Source of the DNA: Saccharospirillum mangrovi
Lineage (GTDB): Bacteria > Pseudomonadota > Gammaproteobacteria > Pseudomonadales > Natronospirillaceae
Assembly: GCF_003367315.1 (NCBI RefSeq)
Contig: NZ_CP031415.1
Location: 3,098,001-3,162,000, forward strand
Reading direction: 5' to 3'
Length of the DNA: 64,000 nucleotides
Below are positions 25,750 to 35,427 of this stretch, piece after piece. Every line of letters starts with the position of its first letter. Within the stretch, counting starts at the first letter, position 1. The translations under genes and the position numbers were made by a program. Below the pieces are notes generated by a model. That model was not told where the DNA came from. It worked only from the letters and a program-made list of their open reading frames with translations, and ran no database searches.

Positions 25750-28221
25750 TCAGCTTTTTGAAATATATACCGCTACCGGAACAACCGTTTCTTCTGGCGT
25801 TAAACCGCCATGATCATTGCCTTGCACGTCGTAAGGATTATTGTTTGCAGATCGTCCAGGTCCAGGCCAACCATAACTGTCATGGGCCGTTGGCAGCTCA
25901 ATAGAGTGAATGCTATTTGGCAGAGCAATATCTTGGCCTAGCACCTTCTTAATATCTGCTGGGCCATCCCTTGAGTCGCGAGAGGTGAGATACTCAAGAC
26001 AACGGTTATGGATGATGACCTCTCTGCCAGGATTCTTTGGCTTCAGATCATCAATCACATATTGTTTGTTGTACCAAGTGAAGCCATGGTCAGCGGTAAT
26101 CACCACAGCCACCTTCTCTTGAGCAGCAATTCTCCGCAAATGCGGTAACGCAACTTCTTTAACATAAGCCAGCATGATTTCCTGCAAACTGGACATGCCT
26201 TTTTGAAGCAAGCGGTCTTGTAAATTGAAAACAATCGTCTTGAATCGCAGGGATGAGTCAACGAGTTGCCGAACCTTCTTATTTAACGTCTCCGGATTCG
26301 CATCTTTTTCGTTGTAACAGACATACCCCTTCTTCTTATCCCACCAACCAGACGGATTTAAGCCGAGGTTTGACAGAGCCTGCTCTGCCAAATCTGGCTC
26401 ACTGCGGCCGTTCGTCCACGAACGAAATTCTGCAGGCGATGCTCCTGCAAAGATAGCCTGTCTGCAATATTCGGTAATACTGGGCAGATAGGTGCAGGCG
26501 CGGAACTCTGGTCCCAGTGCCAGGTAAGGTCTAAACAGTTCGCGCCCCGGCATCATTAGGAATCGGTCGCGCAACAAGATCCAGTTCGCCACGCTCATCC
26601 CGTCGAAGACCAGTAAATAGACCTGCTTGATTTCGGAGTCCTGCAGCAGTGGCTTGACGGCAAATTCCATCACATCACTATTTAGCCATGGCCTACTGGT
26701 TCCAGCAGCAAATTGCCGTTCGTTCAGCCATTTCGGAAGACCTCTACTCGGCTGCACATAGAAATCCGCCCAGGCAACGCGAATCGCATCGCAAGCCTTT
26801 TTCGCACGCTGAGTGATGCGAAACACATTTACTTTTTTAGGCAACTGATTGGAGTGACGTTCAGCTTCTACAACCATCGTTGAGAGTGGTAGATACACCG
26901 AATCCACCAATGCCAGCCAGGCCTTCCAATCCAGGCTGGCGAGATTCTTCACCGCTGCCTCGGCTTTGTCCGTAAGCCGGTGAATTGTGACCATCGCTTC
27001 CAGCAGCGACACGTGGTCCTCGTACTGCTCGCGGGCCTGATGTCGGCGTAGGGCTTCAAGCAACTCTTCCCATTCCGGGGCATCCGGTGCTTCCAACGCA
27101 TCGGTCAGTTTGCAAGGAGCCTTTTCAAGCGGAAGCGTGTCGGCCCGCTCCCCGTTTACCACTACATCCAGCAGCGCGTGCAGAGTGACCGCCAGGCCTT
27201 GGGCGAGTATGCCTCCATCAGCTTCCAGCACCTGGACAAGCTGATTTAATAGGCGCCCTGAGCCTTTGCCGCCAACCCCTTTAACCACTGTCGCTAGAGA
27301 CTCGGTGACGGCACTGGGGTGTTTCAGGAAAACCTCTTGCTGTAGGTAGTGCAGCGCCTGTTTGCAGGGCGCGTCATCTTTGAGGGTGATGCGACGGCCC
27401 CATTCGGCAAGCCCGTGCAGGCTTTGCCCTTCCTTGAGCACGTCAACAAACAGGTCGCCCAGTTCGCTGCCATCGAGGAAGGTACGCATGCGTTCCGGCG
27501 TAAGCATCTTCCAGCCATCCAGAATGGAAGCGAGCAGGCAAATCGGCAGCACCGGTGGCGGGTCGTTTTCCAGCACGGCGGCTTCGACCAGAGCGAAACG
27601 GGGCCTATCTAGCCAGGTGCGAACCACGTCCAGAAACTCTTGCTCCAACGCCCGGCGTTCATCCGCATCGACCGAGCCCAGAACCTCGCGTACCCGTTCC
27701 AGCGCACTCTCGTACCAGAGCTTGTCGAGAATCCGCTCCGGCTCCCAGCCTGCAGACAACACGCTGGGATCGTTCAGCAGCGAGGCGAGCACCACGCGCT
27801 CCAGACTGTAAGCACCGAGCTGCGGCAGGTACGGGGCCAGGTTCCAGAATGCGGGGATGGGAAGCCGGTCAAGCAAGGCCCGGGGATTTTGCACGCCAAG
27901 CGCCTTTGCTATGTCACAACCTGTAACCGTGCGGGGCGACACGCTGGAGCGGGCCTGTAAGTCCGGCAAATGATCCGGCTGAAGCTGTTGACGCGAAATG
28001 ATGATACGAGCGAGTGGATTCGATTGCCGTCGTTCGGGTTCGGTATGGCGGCGCAATCCAAACTCATTGGCACATACATGCACAGGAATGGCTTGGCCAT
28101 CGATCCGCAGTTCGGTGGACGCTTCGGCAAAATAGCCGCGAACGTCATTGACCAGGAGATAAAACTTCTTCAGATCACGGCTGCGCCACATGCTAGCCAG
28201 GGCTTGTTCCATGGCGGTCAT
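25750..28221 (-). CDS. pglZ: PglZ-domain phosphatase-like protein (BREX hallmark)
   Basis: 823 residues. The C-terminal half is an alkaline-phosphatase-superfamily PglZ domain: VYLLVFDGMS with metal-ligand-type D540, VAVVITADHGFTWY at 704-717 (D711, H712), and GNDHGGLTPEE close to the C-terminus. The N-terminal half is a long helical region. PglZ is the defining protein of BREX and Pgl systems and is also found in a few related defence loci. Its start overlaps the specificity gene's stop (ATGA) and it is followed after 10 bases by the methylase gene, so it is translated as part of one operon. Confidence 0.93.
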   Translation of the reverse strand: MTAMEQALASMWRSRDLKKFYLLVNDVRGYFAEASTELRIDGQAIPVHVCANEFGLRRHTEPERRQSNPLARIIISRQQLQPDHLPDLQARSSVSPRTVTGCDIAKALGVQNPRALLDRLPIPAFWNLAPYLPQLGAYSLERVVLASLLNDPSVLSAGWEPERILDKLWYESALERVREVLGSVDADERRALEQEFLDVVRTWLDRPRFALVEAAVLENDPPPVLPICLLASILDGWKMLTPERMRTFLDGSELGDLFVDVLKEGQSLHGLAEWGRRITLKDDAPCKQALHYLQQEVFLKHPSAVTESLATVVKGVGGKGSGRLLNQLVQVLEADGGILAQGLAVTLHALLDVVVNGERADTLPLEKAPCKLTDALEAPDAPEWEELLEALRRHQAREQYEDHVSLLEAMVTIHRLTDKAEAAVKNLASLDWKAWLALVDSVYLPLSTMVVEAERHSNQLPKKVNVFRITQRAKKACDAIRVAWADFYVQPSRGLPKWLNERQFAAGTSRPWLNSDVMEFAVKPLLQDSEIKQVYLLVFDGMSVANWILLRDRFLMMPGRELFRPYLALGPEFRACTYLPSITEYCRQAIFAGASPAEFRSWTNGRSEPDLAEQALSNLGLNPSGWWDKKKGYVCYNEKDANPETLNKKVRQLVDSSLRFKTIVFNLQDRLLQKGMSSLQEIMLAYVKEVALPHLRRIAAQEKVAVVITADHGFTWYNKQYVIDDLKPKNPGREVIIHNRCLEYLTSRDSRDGPADIKKVLGQDIALPNSIHSIELPTAHDSYGWPGPGRSANNNPYDVQGNDHGGLTPEETVVPVAVYISKS

Positions 28222-29732
28222 TGCAGTGCCTCCTTCACCTGTTTTAGTAATTTCTGCTTAATAGCTTTTGCGGTTTCAGATAGCTCAGAAAGGTATGAAT
28301 CCTCACTTAGGTCAATTACGTTATCTAGCGCAAGTTCAACCAACCCATCGGCCATCCTGTGAGCATCTGCTTCTATTGATTCAACATGGAAAAGCTTGTC
28401 TTCAGCTATTCGCAATTCATCTAGAATTGCGTCTTGTTGGTCAGTTGGCAGTTTTGGCAAAGGAAGCTCCATAAGAACATCTTTGTCCAAGCGCAACCGA
28501 TTCGTAGCCCCAGTCCGAAAGCTAAGGAGGTACTGAACATATCGTTTATGCAGCAATATCCTGACGAATAACTGTGTTCGCAGCTTCGTTTCATCAAGTC
28601 GTATCAAGAAGAACTCCTTGGATACAACGCCACCATCCAATTCGTCAGAAACTACTGCTACAGCCCCTTGCGTACAATCAATACGAGAAACAACCACCTC
28701 TCCACTATCCGCCTGCGCAACCGACCCCGATATACTGTTTGGCGCTCTTGTTTCCCGAAGTTCTGCTCCCTTCCCATAAAGCTTAACGCGAATAAGCTTT
28801 ACATCGTCATTGGAATAGGTCGTTGCAGGTTTGTATGTATCCTTGATCCCCGCAACATCCATGACAAAAGTTTTACTGGGGAAGTTCTTAGCCAGTTTTT
28901 CCGCATCTGATATCAGGTTAGGGTCATATGTTTTCCAATCGAGCCTGTCTTGAATCTTTGAAGAGTCAACGATTCTAACCTTCAACACTGGAGCCGATGG
29001 CTCTTCCATCCCTAATTTATCTCGGTAGATATTACTTATTACATTCCTGGCCAGTGATTTCGCGTGAACCATTTCATTGAGGAAAGAGATCATTTCATCC
29101 TTCATTTCTACGGCAGCGTTATATCCCCGGAGAATAAGTTGTTGCTTTTGATTTTCAATTTTTGGAAAAGGGATCTTCTTCAGAATGTCTTGAGAAATGT
29201 AGCTGATTCCAAGGTTGGTTCGTTCGCGGAAAACCATTGACTGGATCGGCTTGCTGAGCAGCCACAAGACTATGAACTTCGGGTCAAAGCCCTCTTTGCA
29301 CTGGAATCTGAAGATACTTCCGTTGACGATAGCATCGGGCGGGTTGTCTGAAGCAACGCACATGTCAAAGAATGCTCGAGCACCCTTAATACTAATGAGC
29401 ACGTCGTTACTCTTTATTCGAGCACGCTCGGAGTGAATCCATTCAGATGGGACCCTTACGGCACTTTCGTAATCAATTCCGCTGTTGGATACATTTGATG
29501 ACCTGACAAGAGATATGCCTCCTTCCTCCAAATAGCTTGAAGATGGCGGGAGAACGCCGTAGCAGGCGTCATCGGTCATTACATCACCTAAGGTCGTGAG
29601 ATCGATATCACAGTTCTCTATGTACCGTTCCGCGTGAATGAACTCTGGAAGGTAATAGTTGATATCAAACCTGTCGTGTTGCTCTTCGGGCGGCAGGATT
29701 TCGATCAGGGGTTTTTCGCTAACGATGGACAT
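28218..29732 (-). CDS. HsdS-like DNA specificity subunit
   Basis: 504 residues, type I restriction S-subunit architecture. Target-recognition domain 1 spans about 1-190 and ends in ISQDILKKIPFPKI. A helical spacer follows at about 190-245 (NQKQQLILRGYNAAVEMKDEMISFLNEM). Domain 2 spans about 250-430 and ends in RLDKDVLMELPLPKLP. A second coil follows at 435-504. Two half-domains with conserved coils predict a bipartite recognition sequence. It lies between brxC and pglZ rather than next to hsdM. No hsdR is present in the window, so the S protein probably guides the methylase and perhaps the whole BREX-like complex. Confidence 0.9.
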   Translation of the reverse strand: MSIVSEKPLIEILPPEEQHDRFDINYYLPEFIHAERYIENCDIDLTTLGDVMTDDACYGVLPPSSSYLEEGGISLVRSSNVSNSGIDYESAVRVPSEWIHSERARIKSNDVLISIKGARAFFDMCVASDNPPDAIVNGSIFRFQCKEGFDPKFIVLWLLSKPIQSMVFRERTNLGISYISQDILKKIPFPKIENQKQQLILRGYNAAVEMKDEMISFLNEMVHAKSLARNVISNIYRDKLGMEEPSAPVLKVRIVDSSKIQDRLDWKTYDPNLISDAEKLAKNFPSKTFVMDVAGIKDTYKPATTYSNDDVKLIRVKLYGKGAELRETRAPNSISGSVAQADSGEVVVSRIDCTQGAVAVVSDELDGGVVSKEFFLIRLDETKLRTQLFVRILLHKRYVQYLLSFRTGATNRLRLDKDVLMELPLPKLPTDQQDAILDELRIAEDKLFHVESIEADAHRMADGLVELALDNVIDLSEDSYLSELSETAKAIKQKLLKQVKEALQ

Positions 29733-29735
29733 TGC

Positions 29736-32700
29736 TTACTCCACCTTCCAAGGCTGTTCTTCGTCCGTATCGTTCTTTTTCAGCAGCTCATCCAGTGCGC
29801 CCTGTACATACTGTTCAAACTCCCGCCGCCCGCCCTTGAAGAAGCCAAGCAGGCGCGGCTTGAGTTGGTCCAACAGATCGTCGACATTCACCTTCACCGC
29901 TTCCGCCTCGGCCAGGGCGTCCGCCAGGTGTTGGCGCATGGTGGCGTCTTGCAGCGCATCGAGGGCGCTTTGCTCTGCGGGATCGCTGAGCAACCCCAGC
30001 AAAGGATTTGCGGCGGGCGTGTCACTTACGTAATCCCGGAGCTCGGCTTCGCAGCCCCGCACATGATCCAGGTATTCCTTGATGCCGCGCTCGACCAATT
30101 CCAGGAAATGGTCCGGCTTGAGTTCCAGGCGCTTGCCGGGTTTATAGCCACAGGTGGAACACACCCAGCCGTGGGACAGGTCGTTCTTCACGTCATCCAG
30201 GCTCTGCTCGCATACCTGCTGCACGCCAACCTGGGTCAACAGATTGGTCAGTTGGGCTTCGATAAAGGTCGGACTGAAATGGGCGCTGAGCCCTGCCACC
30301 CGTGAGAGGTCCTTCAGCACCTGATAGCTTGGGCTGCCGAGCACGGCATCACGGAGGGCTTTCAGATCGTTGTGCAGGCCCGCGTGTTCACTCAGGTACT
30401 GGTTGAGATAGAGCTCGTGCAGATCCTTCCATTCGGCGGTAATACGGCTCATTTCCCCGGACGCGCCAGCGGATTTGACGTAGGTCTCGATGCTGTCGAG
30501 TAGCTCCTGGCATGGCTTTTCAATGGTGGGCGGGACGCCCAGTGTTTTGAGTTCGCGCAGTTTGCCGGTGAGACTCGCCAACTCGGAAATGCGATCCAGA
30601 AAATCGCGGGCTTCCCGCACGCGGTGGGCGAATTCTTCAACGCAGGTGTAACGATTGGCCGCCTCAATATCATCGTCCTCGGCAAGCCCCAGCATGTCGC
30701 GCAGGGCTCCTCTCACCGAGGCATAACAGGCAACCCGGCTTTCTCTTCCATCCTCGGGCAGCGCAAAGATGTCGGCCCATTCGGAAATAGGGTCGGGAAC
30801 CGAGGCTCCGGGCCAGGTTTGCAATGCCTGTTCGGCCTGGCGGAATTCGTGCCGGGCACGGGTTTCCGCCTCCTTCAAGAGGTCAAGGAGGCGCTCGGCG
30901 GCTGCCAGGCTGTAACCGGTGCCTTCTTTCCAAAGGCCAAGAGCGTGAAGCGACTCGGTCAGGTCGTGCCACAGGGTTTCATCCGGACGCGTCCCGGGAC
31001 GGAGTTCATCCAGCTCCTCAAGCCAGTCAACCGGACTGCCAATGGTGCGATCATCCTGGGAGACCGTCTTGCCGTGAATGGTGAAGCCGCTGATCTCCCC
31101 GGTGCTGATGAGCAGCGTGATCAGGATATCCACCCAGGTGTCGGTCAATCCCAGGTCCGTGGTTTTCAGCCGTTTGCGGGTTTCCGCAATGTTGGTGGCA
31201 GGCGGGATTGCCTTGCGGATATTGTCCCGAATCCGCTCCTTCGCCTTTTTGAAGGCTTCCACGCTGCTGGCGGCCAATGTAACCGAGACCTCCCCGGGCA
31301 CACCGGTGTTGAGCAAACCAAGCGGCGCAAGGTGCTTTTCAAGATCAGCCTTGGCAGTCCCATCTCCGTCGGTCACGCGGCCTTTCCAGATGGCTTCGAG
31401 GATGCGTTTGCGCATCTGATTGCTCAAGTCCGCGCTAAAGGAATAGGCCTCCCGGAAATCCGGATGAAAGTAGAAGACCTTTGCTAAAGCCTTGGTGGCG
31501 ACCTTTTCCAGGAGCCGTTCCAGAGAGCGTTCACTCTGCGGGATGCTGTGGTAGAGGGAGAGCAGTTCTGCGGGCTCACAGAGGATTTCCCAGGCCTGGT
31601 CCTTGGTATTCCACTGACGGATTTCGCCGTTCACAAAGGATTCGAGTAAAATCTCCGTGGCCTTGCGGGCGGGCTGGGCCGATTTGGTTCCGGCGGGAAG
31701 GTCAATCCATTCGCCCAGCAGCTCCAGCTTGCGCCGGACGGATTGCGAAGCACCGCCCGCGTTAACCTGGGACTGGTAGTCACCAAAGAGCTTGACCAAA
31801 GCCATGCTACGCTTGAGCTCATTGATATCCTGGGCTGGTAATGTGGCCGGTAGCCATACGAGGGTCCGTCCGTTGCCATGACGGACTGCATCCATCTCGA
31901 CATCGAGCGGCGAGGCTGACGGGTAGAGCACGGCCAGGTGCAGTGCCTTGGTGGCGGGCACGTCCTTAACAAAGCCGATGACTGCGTGGTCGTTGGTGAG
32001 CGCCGTTACCGGTTCAAGCCGATAGTCCAGGGAGCGGCGGGTTCGCTGCCAATCCACATCCACCTGGGTCGAGAAACCATGTTGTGGTGGCACAGTGCCG
32101 CCCAGCGGACTGCCCGGGAAGCGGAGGAACAGTTCAAGATGGGAGCGGTAGGCGCTCTCAAGCTGAATATCCGGTGCGAAGCCATTCTTGACCCGCTCGA
32201 CTTCAACCAACAGCTCTTCGCGTTCGCCCCCGTCACCTTCAACGGAGAGGAAAAAGCTCAGATTATCCCCGCTGCCTTTCTGACGTAGGGGCGGAAATGT
32301 TTGGGCAATCTTTTCCAGGATTCGGGCCGTTTCCTGATCGCTTCCAGCGGGGTCACTTTCCTTGCCGGGCCATCGCAGCAAGAGCGCGTCATTCAGCTTG
32401 GAAACGGTGAGTTCTTCCTTGACCATGGAGAGGACGATCAATGCTTTGATCAGGCGTTCGCTCGCTACCTTGGCGGCAGCCTGATCGGCGTCCGACCAGC
32501 GTTTATAAGGCGCGCGGGACAGGACCTCGTCCCTGGCCGTGCCACAGAATCGCTCGAACATCCCGTAATACTTGGCCATCTCCGGGTCGTCCTGGATGAT
32601 CTTGTTACGCAGATCTTCGTAGTCGAACACGTCATCGAGCACCGCGATACGTTTCCAGTCGCTGGTATCCTGCAGACGTCTTTCAATGAATTCCTGGACA

Positions 32701-33911
32701 AATCCCAGTGCGCCACGGGATCTGCCGCCCCGGTTGGTGATCGCGGTGAGGCAGTACAGCCCGAAGGGATGCATCGGATAAACGTCGGCAAAGTGTTTTG
32801 CCTCGTCGGTGATGGGTTCGCGTTCGCGGAAGTACCGTTTCAGGAAGTCAGTAAAGGCTCCCCGGAAATGCGGCTGAATTTCAGCCTTGAAGGCATCAGC
32901 GAGCTTATGAACGCATTTGGAATTTTCACGAAACAGCCGGTGATTGTAGATGCGATGAAATTGCGTGACCGGGATGTTGATGGACTGGAAGCGGCCGGAT
33001 TGCCCGGAAAGCTTGCCCATCAGCTCTGTATCGTAATTGCGCCCGGCTTGGCGAGCGATGGCCTGAATTTCCTCCTGGACCGCGCCAAAAATCCATAACG
33101 GCTGATCCCCGGCCAGTCCAGCTTCGGCCAGTTGTCCAAGGAAAGCAGTGCCCCGGTTGAAGTGTTCGTCGCTCTGGATCAGGTGAAGATACAACTCGTC
33201 AATAAAGACCAGGACGCCTTCATAGCCGCGTTCTTTGGCGATCTCGACCAACTTCTTGACCTTTTCCGTGACGGTGGTGCGGTCCTGGACGAGTTGAATG
33301 TTCAGGGCGGCAACAGCCTGCTCAATGATGGTCTTCTGATATTCCTTGTCATAGGAGCGAAGCTGATCGACGGAGAGACTCCGGTTGTCACGAATCCAGT
33401 TCTCGACATCGCTGCGGGTGCCGCTGGCGGTGTGATTGAAAAAGGTATCCAGATAGGCGTCGGTGTTGGACAGAGTCGCCGTTACTGGCGGCGAGAGGTG
33501 GCGCAAATGGTCAGTAACCGAGTTCCAGAAAGCCTGCTCGAGTGTCTCGTCAGGCACTTCAATGGCGGTAAAGTTGATCGTGAGGAATTTTCGTGGTGCG
33601 AGCGCATCCATGCCCCATTCGGGCTTGGTATCGAGGAACTGTTTGCGCAGCGTCGGTTCGGTCAGAATGGCGGATAGCCATGCCATGAAGATAGTCTTAC
33701 CGGAACCGTATAGACCGGTGATGAAGAAGCCGCGACCTTGCTTACGGTGAATTCGGTCCAGGATAATTCGGGCCGACTCCTCAACCTCGGGCAGCATGAC
33801 GAAGCTTTCGAAAATCCGCGTCCGGCTGGCCGAATCGTGAGTCGACTCGTTGAAGTTTTCCACCCAGCTACTGGCGGGCGTGAAATCAAACATATCCTTC
33901 ATGAGTGGCAT
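29736..33911 (-). CDS. brxC: BrxC/PglY-like large ATPase (DUF6079 type)
   Basis: 1391 residues from the ATG at 33911, which has GGAGG upstream; a TTG at 33932 gives a longer but weaker start. Walker A GLYGSGKT is at about 66-73 and the Walker B-like VLVFIDELYLHL near 240. The rest is long and helical, with a C-terminal C-x2-C element (WVCSTCGYKPG) and another Cys shortly before it, perhaps a zinc site. BrxC/PglY proteins are 1100-1400-residue ATPases found in all BREX types. The gene sits directly after brxF and stops 3 bases before the specificity gene, consistent with a tightly coupled operon. Confidence 0.85.
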   Translation of the reverse strand: MPLMKDMFDFTPASSWVENFNESTHDSASRTRIFESFVMLPEVEESARIILDRIHRKQGRGFFITGLYGSGKTIFMAWLSAILTEPTLRKQFLDTKPEWGMDALAPRKFLTINFTAIEVPDETLEQAFWNSVTDHLRHLSPPVTATLSNTDAYLDTFFNHTASGTRSDVENWIRDNRSLSVDQLRSYDKEYQKTIIEQAVAALNIQLVQDRTTVTEKVKKLVEIAKERGYEGVLVFIDELYLHLIQSDEHFNRGTAFLGQLAEAGLAGDQPLWIFGAVQEEIQAIARQAGRNYDTELMGKLSGQSGRFQSINIPVTQFHRIYNHRLFRENSKCVHKLADAFKAEIQPHFRGAFTDFLKRYFREREPITDEAKHFADVYPMHPFGLYCLTAITNRGGRSRGALGFVQEFIERRLQDTSDWKRIAVLDDVFDYEDLRNKIIQDDPEMAKYYGMFERFCGTARDEVLSRAPYKRWSDADQAAAKVASERLIKALIVLSMVKEELTVSKLNDALLLRWPGKESDPAGSDQETARILEKIAQTFPPLRQKGSGDNLSFFLSVEGDGGEREELLVEVERVKNGFAPDIQLESAYRSHLELFLRFPGSPLGGTVPPQHGFSTQVDVDWQRTRRSLDYRLEPVTALTNDHAVIGFVKDVPATKALHLAVLYPSASPLDVEMDAVRHGNGRTLVWLPATLPAQDINELKRSMALVKLFGDYQSQVNAGGASQSVRRKLELLGEWIDLPAGTKSAQPARKATEILLESFVNGEIRQWNTKDQAWEILCEPAELLSLYHSIPQSERSLERLLEKVATKALAKVFYFHPDFREAYSFSADLSNQMRKRILEAIWKGRVTDGDGTAKADLEKHLAPLGLLNTGVPGEVSVTLAASSVEAFKKAKERIRDNIRKAIPPATNIAETRKRLKTTDLGLTDTWVDILITLLISTGEISGFTIHGKTVSQDDRTIGSPVDWLEELDELRPGTRPDETLWHDLTESLHALGLWKEGTGYSLAAAERLLDLLKEAETRARHEFRQAEQALQTWPGASVPDPISEWADIFALPEDGRESRVACYASVRGALRDMLGLAEDDDIEAANRYTCVEEFAHRVREARDFLDRISELASLTGKLRELKTLGVPPTIEKPCQELLDSIETYVKSAGASGEMSRITAEWKDLHELYLNQYLSEHAGLHNDLKALRDAVLGSPSYQVLKDLSRVAGLSAHFSPTFIEAQLTNLLTQVGVQQVCEQSLDDVKNDLSHGWVCSTCGYKPGKRLELKPDHFLELVERGIKEYLDHVRGCEAELRDYVSDTPAANPLLGLLSDPAEQSALDALQDATMRQHLADALAEAEAVKVNVDDLLDQLKPRLLGFFKGGRREFEQYVQGALDELLKKNDTDEEQPWKVE

Positions 33912-33912
33912 A

Positions 33913-34452
33913 TCAGGCCTCCAGTTCCACAATTGGTTGATCTCCGCGAGTCAGGGTGTACTGCCCGCAGCGGCAAAGCTGACCAGCCATTCGTCCTGTC
34001 AGCACCAGTAAAATTCTTCTTTTTCCAACGGCATCGTTGTACCAGGTAGTCATGGGGTCCATGCCGAGCGCGAAAACCAGTTCCAGGTGATCGAGAATGG
34101 TCAGTCCCTCTGGTAATAGCTGTTCGGCAACAAGGTCGTGTACCACCTTCCGAAGTCTGTTTCCGTAGCGTTTAAGATCCGCCGAGACGGTCGTAGCATT
34201 GAAATCGAACACCTCGGCAAACATGGGATCTTTTGCCAGCAGGTCGAGAACGATGTCATTCACGCTCACATATCGGACCTGTCCAAAATCGCCCAGCGAT
34301 GCCATGTGTTCCGCAAGCCATGTTTTTCCGGAACCTTGACCGCCAATCAGACAGCAAAGAGTCCGTCCGCCAGCGTGGCTTTCGCCGACCAAACCTATAA
34401 GCTCATTGAGCGCCTTGGCCTGAGCTGGAGTCGTTTTGTTATCTCCAGGCAT
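33913..34452 (-). CDS. brxF: BrxF-like P-loop ATPase (BREX type 3 marker)
   Basis: 179 residues from the ATG at 34452, with GGAGGAG seven bases upstream (a TTG at 34458 is also possible). Walker A GGQGSGKT at 37-44, then LLPEGLTILDHLELVFALGMDPM and RRILLVLTGRMAGQL, as in the small BrxF ATPases that characterise BREX type 3. It overlaps the end of brxA by 14 bases and its stop lies one base before the BrxC start. BrxF identity rests on size, motif and position between BrxA and BrxC, and should be confirmed by profile search. Confidence 0.8.
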   Translation of the reverse strand: MPGDNKTTPAQAKALNELIGLVGESHAGGRTLCCLIGGQGSGKTWLAEHMASLGDFGQVRYVSVNDIVLDLLAKDPMFAEVFDFNATTVSADLKRYGNRLRKVVHDLVAEQLLPEGLTILDHLELVFALGMDPMTTWYNDAVGKRRILLVLTGRMAGQLCRCGQYTLTRGDQPIVELEA

Positions 34453-35215
34453 CGACAAACTCCTCCAGCGATTGATGAATCAGTTGAACTTGGTCCGTGC
34501 TTCCGTGCCGGTGATATTCACAGTGCCCCTTGGTTGCAAGTTTGTTGACTCCGGCAATCAGCAAGGCGCGGTTGCACATGAAGATGGGGGCGATGGTTCC
34601 TTCGTTGATGACCGTGGCTGTTGATGGTGCCCGCCAACCATTTTTTGATGCGTCGTAATAGAGCGCGTAGCCCAATACTGCCTCGGTTGGGCAGTAGGTC
34701 GTCACCGAGTAATTGGATTTCGAAAGCTTCAGGCGTCCTGCCTTAACGAGGATCGACCGCACTCGATCTCGAGTTGACTGAGGCATGCGCTCGTATTTAC
34801 GTTCCAGGAGCTGGTCGAGATGATAGCGAGAGAAAACGGCCTCGCCGGTATTCAGGAAGCTGTCTGTAACCAAAAGTGAAAGGGTTTCAAAAAGAATCGG
34901 GGTAGTTATGCATAGCTGGAAAAACACCAGATCCTGAACCGCTTCATCATTGCTGCGGATCTTTCGAAACATCTTCAGGAACGAAGTGTTTTTGATCGAG
35001 TTGTTCTCGATTTCCAGGAAGCGATATTTCATGTGTTGCCACAGCTTTTCCTTGTTGGACTCGGACTTCTGAGGCCAATGTTGGATACAGGAGCCACGCA
35101 CAGCTTGCGCTTCATTGCTCTCCAATGCGGCGTCGAGCAACATTAGAGTTTCTTCTAGAAGGAATCCGTATCCGATGGTTGAATACTGCTGACTCATTGG
35201 AACCGCCGTAGTCAT
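34439..35215 (-). CDS. brxA: BrxA-like protein (DUF1819)
   Basis: 258 residues. YSTIGYGFLLEETLMLLDAALESNEAQAVRGSCIQHW resembles the start of BrxA (DUF1819: SFTxGGxLLxESxxVAxxYLxxxDW), and VFFQLCITTPILFETLSLLVTDSF ... YHLDQLLERKYERMPQSTRDRVRSILVKAGRL matches its conserved second half with the K-tight helical end. BrxA is a small DNA-binding BREX protein. The start overlaps the HTH gene's stop (ATGA). About 60 residues longer at the C-terminus than typical BrxA (about 200). Confidence 0.75.
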   Translation of the reverse strand: MTTAVPMSQQYSTIGYGFLLEETLMLLDAALESNEAQAVRGSCIQHWPQKSESNKEKLWQHMKYRFLEIENNSIKNTSFLKMFRKIRSNDEAVQDLVFFQLCITTPILFETLSLLVTDSFLNTGEAVFSRYHLDQLLERKYERMPQSTRDRVRSILVKAGRLKLSKSNYSVTTYCPTEAVLGYALYYDASKNGWRAPSTATVINEGTIAPIFMCNRALLIAGVNKLATKGHCEYHRHGSTDQVQLIHQSLEEFVDAWR

Positions 35216-35427
35216 TTATTACTCATAGATTTTTCTTTGCCTTTTTCAGCTGCGCCACCAGCTTCAACCCAAGCATCAACCTGCGCTTTTTTGAATTTCC
35301 AGAAACGACCTACTTTATGAGCGGGCATGGCATGTTTGTCGATCCAGCGGTACACGGTGTCATTGCTGACACCCAAGTAGGTGCCTATTTCGTCTACGGA
35401 TAGCCAGCGATCTTCCATTTCGGTCAT
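35212..35427 (-). CDS. Excisionase-type HTH protein, probable regulator of the operon
   Basis: 71 residues from the ATG at 35427 with AGGA upstream; a start at 35496 would add 23 poorly fitting residues. RWLSVDEIGTYLGVSNDTVYRWIDKHAMPAHKVGRFWKFKKAQVDAWVEAGG is the MerR-like excisionase/HTH_17 fold. First gene of the defence operon and overlapping brxA, so it more likely regulates the operon than excises the island. The inverted repeat at 35522 is a candidate site. Confidence 0.85.
   Translation of the reverse strand: MTEMEDRWLSVDEIGTYLGVSNDTVYRWIDKHAMPAHKVGRFWKFKKAQVDAWVEAGGAAEKGKEKSMSNK

Noticed and set aside
21952-35427. Ordinary type I restriction-modification system
   Set aside because: M and S are present but no HsdR helicase-nuclease; PglZ, BrxC, BrxF and BrxA show it is BREX-like.
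21952-35427. Definite MADS system
   Set aside because: I see no kinase or other MADS-specific gene, and gene-by-gene identity cannot be judged without profile searches.
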